This document shows positions 5,906-6,907 of a stretch of DNA of 6,907 nt, in pieces. A program made the translations under genes and the position numbers. The DNA is from an uncultured Clostridia bacterium (GTDB lineage Bacteria; Bacillota; Clostridia; Oscillospirales; Oscillospiraceae), in assembly GCA_947177005.1 (NCBI GenBank), contig CAMWSZ010000158.1, positions 1 through 6,907 on the forward strand, written 5' to 3'. Positions within the stretch are counted from its first letter, which is position 1. Every line of letters starts with the position of its first letter. Below the pieces are notes generated by a model. It saw nothing but the letters and a program-made list of their open reading frames with translations, did not search any database and was not told where the DNA came from.

Positions 5906-6256
5906 ATGGAAAACAAACGCCTGCATCCGGTCTTCCGGGTGTGCATTGATACAGACCGCAAATGCTTTGGGCCGGAACTGGCCATGCTGCTGCGGCGGGT
6001 GGAACGCCTGCATTCCCTGCGGGCGGCGGTGCTGGATATGGAGATAACCTATTCCAAAGCCCAGGCCATTCTGCGGGAGGCGGAAACCGGCTTGCAGTTT
6101 CCGCTGGTGCATTCGACCACCGGCGGGCGCAACGGCGGCGGCGCGGTTCTCACCCCGAAGGGGCTGCGTATGCTGGAGACCTACGAGCAGTTTGAGAAGG
6201 AACTGAACGAAGCCGGAGAAGAATTGTTCCGCAAGCATTTCGGTGAATTTTTTTGA
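5906..6256 (+). CDS. Stand-alone ModE-type winged-helix DNA-binding protein
   Basis: This 116-residue protein matches the N-terminal DNA-binding domain of ModE, the molybdate-responsive regulator: a GPEL start (22-25), LLRRVERLHSLRAA (28-41) leading into the helix-turn-helix (about 37-57), TYSKAQAILREAE (48-60), and the wing TTGGRNGGGAVLTPKG (71-86), whose GGRxGGG core is characteristic. A helix (TYEQFEKELNEAGEELF, 92-108) should mediate dimer contacts. The molybdate-binding TOBE/MOP domains of full ModE are absent, so the ligand, if any, is not evident. Such single-domain proteins are known in Clostridia and are often labelled ModE- or LysR-like regulators. The start has GAGGAGG (5891-5897) eight bases upstream. 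It follows ade by 58 bases with no hairpin between, so co-transcription is likely. Regulation of purine or molybdenum-enzyme genes is an inference from this context. Confidence 0.85.
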   Translation: MENKRLHPVFRVCIDTDRKCFGPELAMLLRRVERLHSLRAAVLDMEITYSKAQAILREAETGLQFPLVHSTTGGRNGGGAVLTPKGLRMLETYEQFEKELNEAGEELFRKHFGEFF

Positions 6257-6270
6257 TACTTTTTCTCAAC

Positions 6271-6310
6271 AAAAAGCAGAGGGTCAGGGAGCAAATCCCT
6301 GATCCTCTGC
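6271..6310 (-). terminator. Intrinsic terminator of the 6S-like RNA gene
   Basis: A 15-pair stem with one G-T wobble (6310-6296 with 6290-6276) and a five-base loop is followed on the leftward strand by T5 (6275-6271). Rightward, the stem is followed by GTCCGAAACAAAGG with no U-run, so it should not efficiently stop transcripts from ade and the wHTH gene. It lies nine bases past the predicted end of the mature RNA. Confidence 0.88.
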
Positions 6311-6318
6311 GTCCGAAA

Positions 6319-6523
6319 CAAAGGTGCCCCGCATAAGCCGTGTGAGCCCGTTATAACCTGCACATAGACAGCAGGTGGGTCGCCTGCAGCGTCCTTTACT
6401 ACTTCCAACTTCCAGCCGCGATAGGCAGCCGGGAGGCCTGCAAACCAGACGCTGAACCAGCATCCCGAATAACGAAATGTGGGTTAAAAAAAGACTCATC
6501 ACGCACCACGCAGGGCACCGTTT
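6319..6523 (-). ncRNA. ssrS: Probable 6S RNA
   Basis: The 308-base gap between the wHTH and DUF1292 genes holds no convincing protein gene but a complete RNA unit: promoter (6530-6558), about 205 bases of structured transcript, and terminator (6271-6310). The fold matches 6S RNA, which mimics an open promoter and binds sigma-A RNA polymerase. The ends pair: 6519-6506 with 6323-6336 gives 14 continuous pairs (four wobbles). After a small internal loop come four pairs (6503-6500 with 6339-6342), then five (6497-6493 with 6344-6348). A large unpaired region follows, with a U7 run and AACCCACA on the 5' side and GGTTATAACG on the 3' side. The 3' side also has a small hairpin (arms 6387-6383 and 6375-6371). 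An inner stem CAGCGTC/GACGCTG (6454-6448 with 6393-6387) leads to the apical arm. This closing stem, central bubble and apical stem are the 6S layout. Identification rests on fold and gene organisation, not on an alignment; the ends are estimates. Confidence 0.78.
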
Positions 6524-6529
6524 ATGCTT

Positions 6530-6558
6530 ATTATATGCCGGGAATGCAGCGAAGGCAA
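6530..6558 (-). promoter_or_regulatory. Sigma-A promoter of the 6S-like RNA
   Basis: Read leftward, TTGCCT (6558-6553), a 17-base spacer and a perfect TATAAT (6535-6530) predict a start near 6523, just before the first base of the closing stem. The -35 box begins six bases after the DUF1292 stop codon, so the RNA has its own promoter rather than relying on read-through. Confidence 0.78.
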
Positions 6559-6564
6559 CGCCGG

Positions 6565-6855
6565 TCAGTCATTTTCCTCGTCAAAGAGGAGATCCATAAA
6601 TAACTGGTACACCTCGTTGAGCTCCTCGTCGGTGTCCAGCGTGGACAGCAGCTCCTCGCCGTTTTCCACGATCTCCTTGAGGATCACCAGACCGTCCTCA
6701 TCGTCCGCTGCGTCCTCATCATCCCGAACCGCCGGAAAGAACGCCCTATACACAGTTCCTTTATGTTCCAGGACGTCCACAAACTCCAGCTCGATATCAT
6801 TTCCCTCGTCATCTGTCAGGGAGATAAAAACTGGGCTGGTTTCTTCACTGCTCAT
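6565..6855 (-). CDS. DUF1292 domain protein (YrzB-like)
   Basis: This 96-residue, strongly acidic protein matches the small DUF1292 family of Firmicutes (Bacillus YrzB), whose function is not known. The core is visible: VFISLTDDEGNDIELEFVDV (9-28), a strand pair with the family's acidic turn; KGTVYRAFFPA (32-42); and EDGLVILKEIVENGEEL (53-69), followed by an acidic helix around the family's usual end at DEELNEVYQLFMDLL. Many Asp/Glu residues lie in the linker DDEDAADDED. The start at 6855 has AAAGGAGG (6872-6865) nine bases upstream. In related genomes this gene often follows ruvX and ireB; the window ends too soon to see that here. The 6S-like RNA promoter begins right behind its stop. Confidence 0.88.
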   Translation of the reverse strand: MSSEETSPVFISLTDDEGNDIELEFVDVLEHKGTVYRAFFPAVRDDEDAADDEDGLVILKEIVENGEELLSTLDTDEELNEVYQLFMDLLFDEEND

Positions 6856-6907
6856 AGGCCGCGCCCTCCTTTGGCATTTGGTTACTCGTTTGGACCTCCT
6901 ATAGTGT
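6856..6907 (-). other. Leader of the DUF1292 gene at the window edge
   Basis: This stretch contains the DUF1292 RBS (6872-6865) and a second AGGAGG at 6900-6895. One leftward frame ends in TAA at 6884-6882 (last codons TIGGPNE) and could be the end of an upstream gene. Seven codons are too few to tell. Confidence 0.2.

Noticed and set aside
4087..5985. 632-codon leftward open frame opposite ade
   Set aside because: It is a shadow of the high-GC ade gene: His/Gln-rich, no domain, and exactly antisense to a conserved enzyme.
6284..6502. 72-codon leftward open frame in the gap before DUF1292
   Set aside because: It lies within the structured 6S-like RNA, has no convincing RBS or domain and an odd Cys/Arg-rich composition, and it runs into the terminator stem.
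6875..6907. Short leftward reading frame and possible upstream gene end at the right edge
   Set aside because: Only seven to ten codons are visible, too few to support a gene.

Overview
The window looks like chromosomal DNA from a mid-to-high-GC Clostridia relative, probably in the Oscillospiraceae/Eubacteriales range. This is inferred from strong GGAGG-type ribosome binding sites, near-consensus sigma-A promoters with 17-base spacers, a membrane-anchored PrsA-like foldase, a DUF1292 protein, a Firmicutes-type adenine deaminase and a stand-alone ModE-type DNA-binding domain. I cannot name the genus. No CRISPR array, insertion sequence, tRNA or rRNA gene is visible.

Layout. At the left edge is the first 24 codons of a lipoprotein gene reading leftward (1-72). 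It has its own promoter and two interlocked perfect palindromes over the predicted start site. A rightward, AT-richer P-loop kinase-like gene follows (339-974). It ends in a hairpin bracketed by a 9-base direct repeat. Next is a leftward block: a GNAT acetyltransferase (1037-1507), a TcdA/ThiF-family E1-like enzyme (1513-2250, overlapping the earliest acetyltransferase start) and a 504-residue PrsA/PpiC-type foldase (2309-3823). A strong intrinsic terminator lies between the foldase and tcdA. The foldase diverges from a rightward pair, adenine deaminase (4114-5847) and a 116-residue ModE-type winged-helix protein (5906-6256). The right end is leftward again: a DUF1292 protein (6565-6855), then an RNA gene with its own promoter and terminator that folds like 6S RNA (about 6319-6523).

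How the genes relate. The ade-wHTH pair suggests purine catabolism: adenine is deaminated to hypoxanthine, whose further oxidation uses a molybdenum enzyme, and ModE-type regulators are associated with molybdenum metabolism. The foldase would act outside the membrane on secreted proteins. TcdA finishes the cyclic form of the t6A tRNA modification. The RNA gene, if 6S RNA, would regulate RNA polymerase globally. It converges with the ade operon, and no rightward terminator is visible between them.

Most of the window is ordinary housekeeping sequence. The points most worth a second look are the 6S-like RNA, the tandem (one degenerate, one intact) parvulin domains in the foldase, the start-site palindromes at 119-145, the AT-rich kinase-like gene with its repeat-bracketed hairpin, and the solo ModE-like regulator beside ade. 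I do not see a clearly new defence or mobile system.
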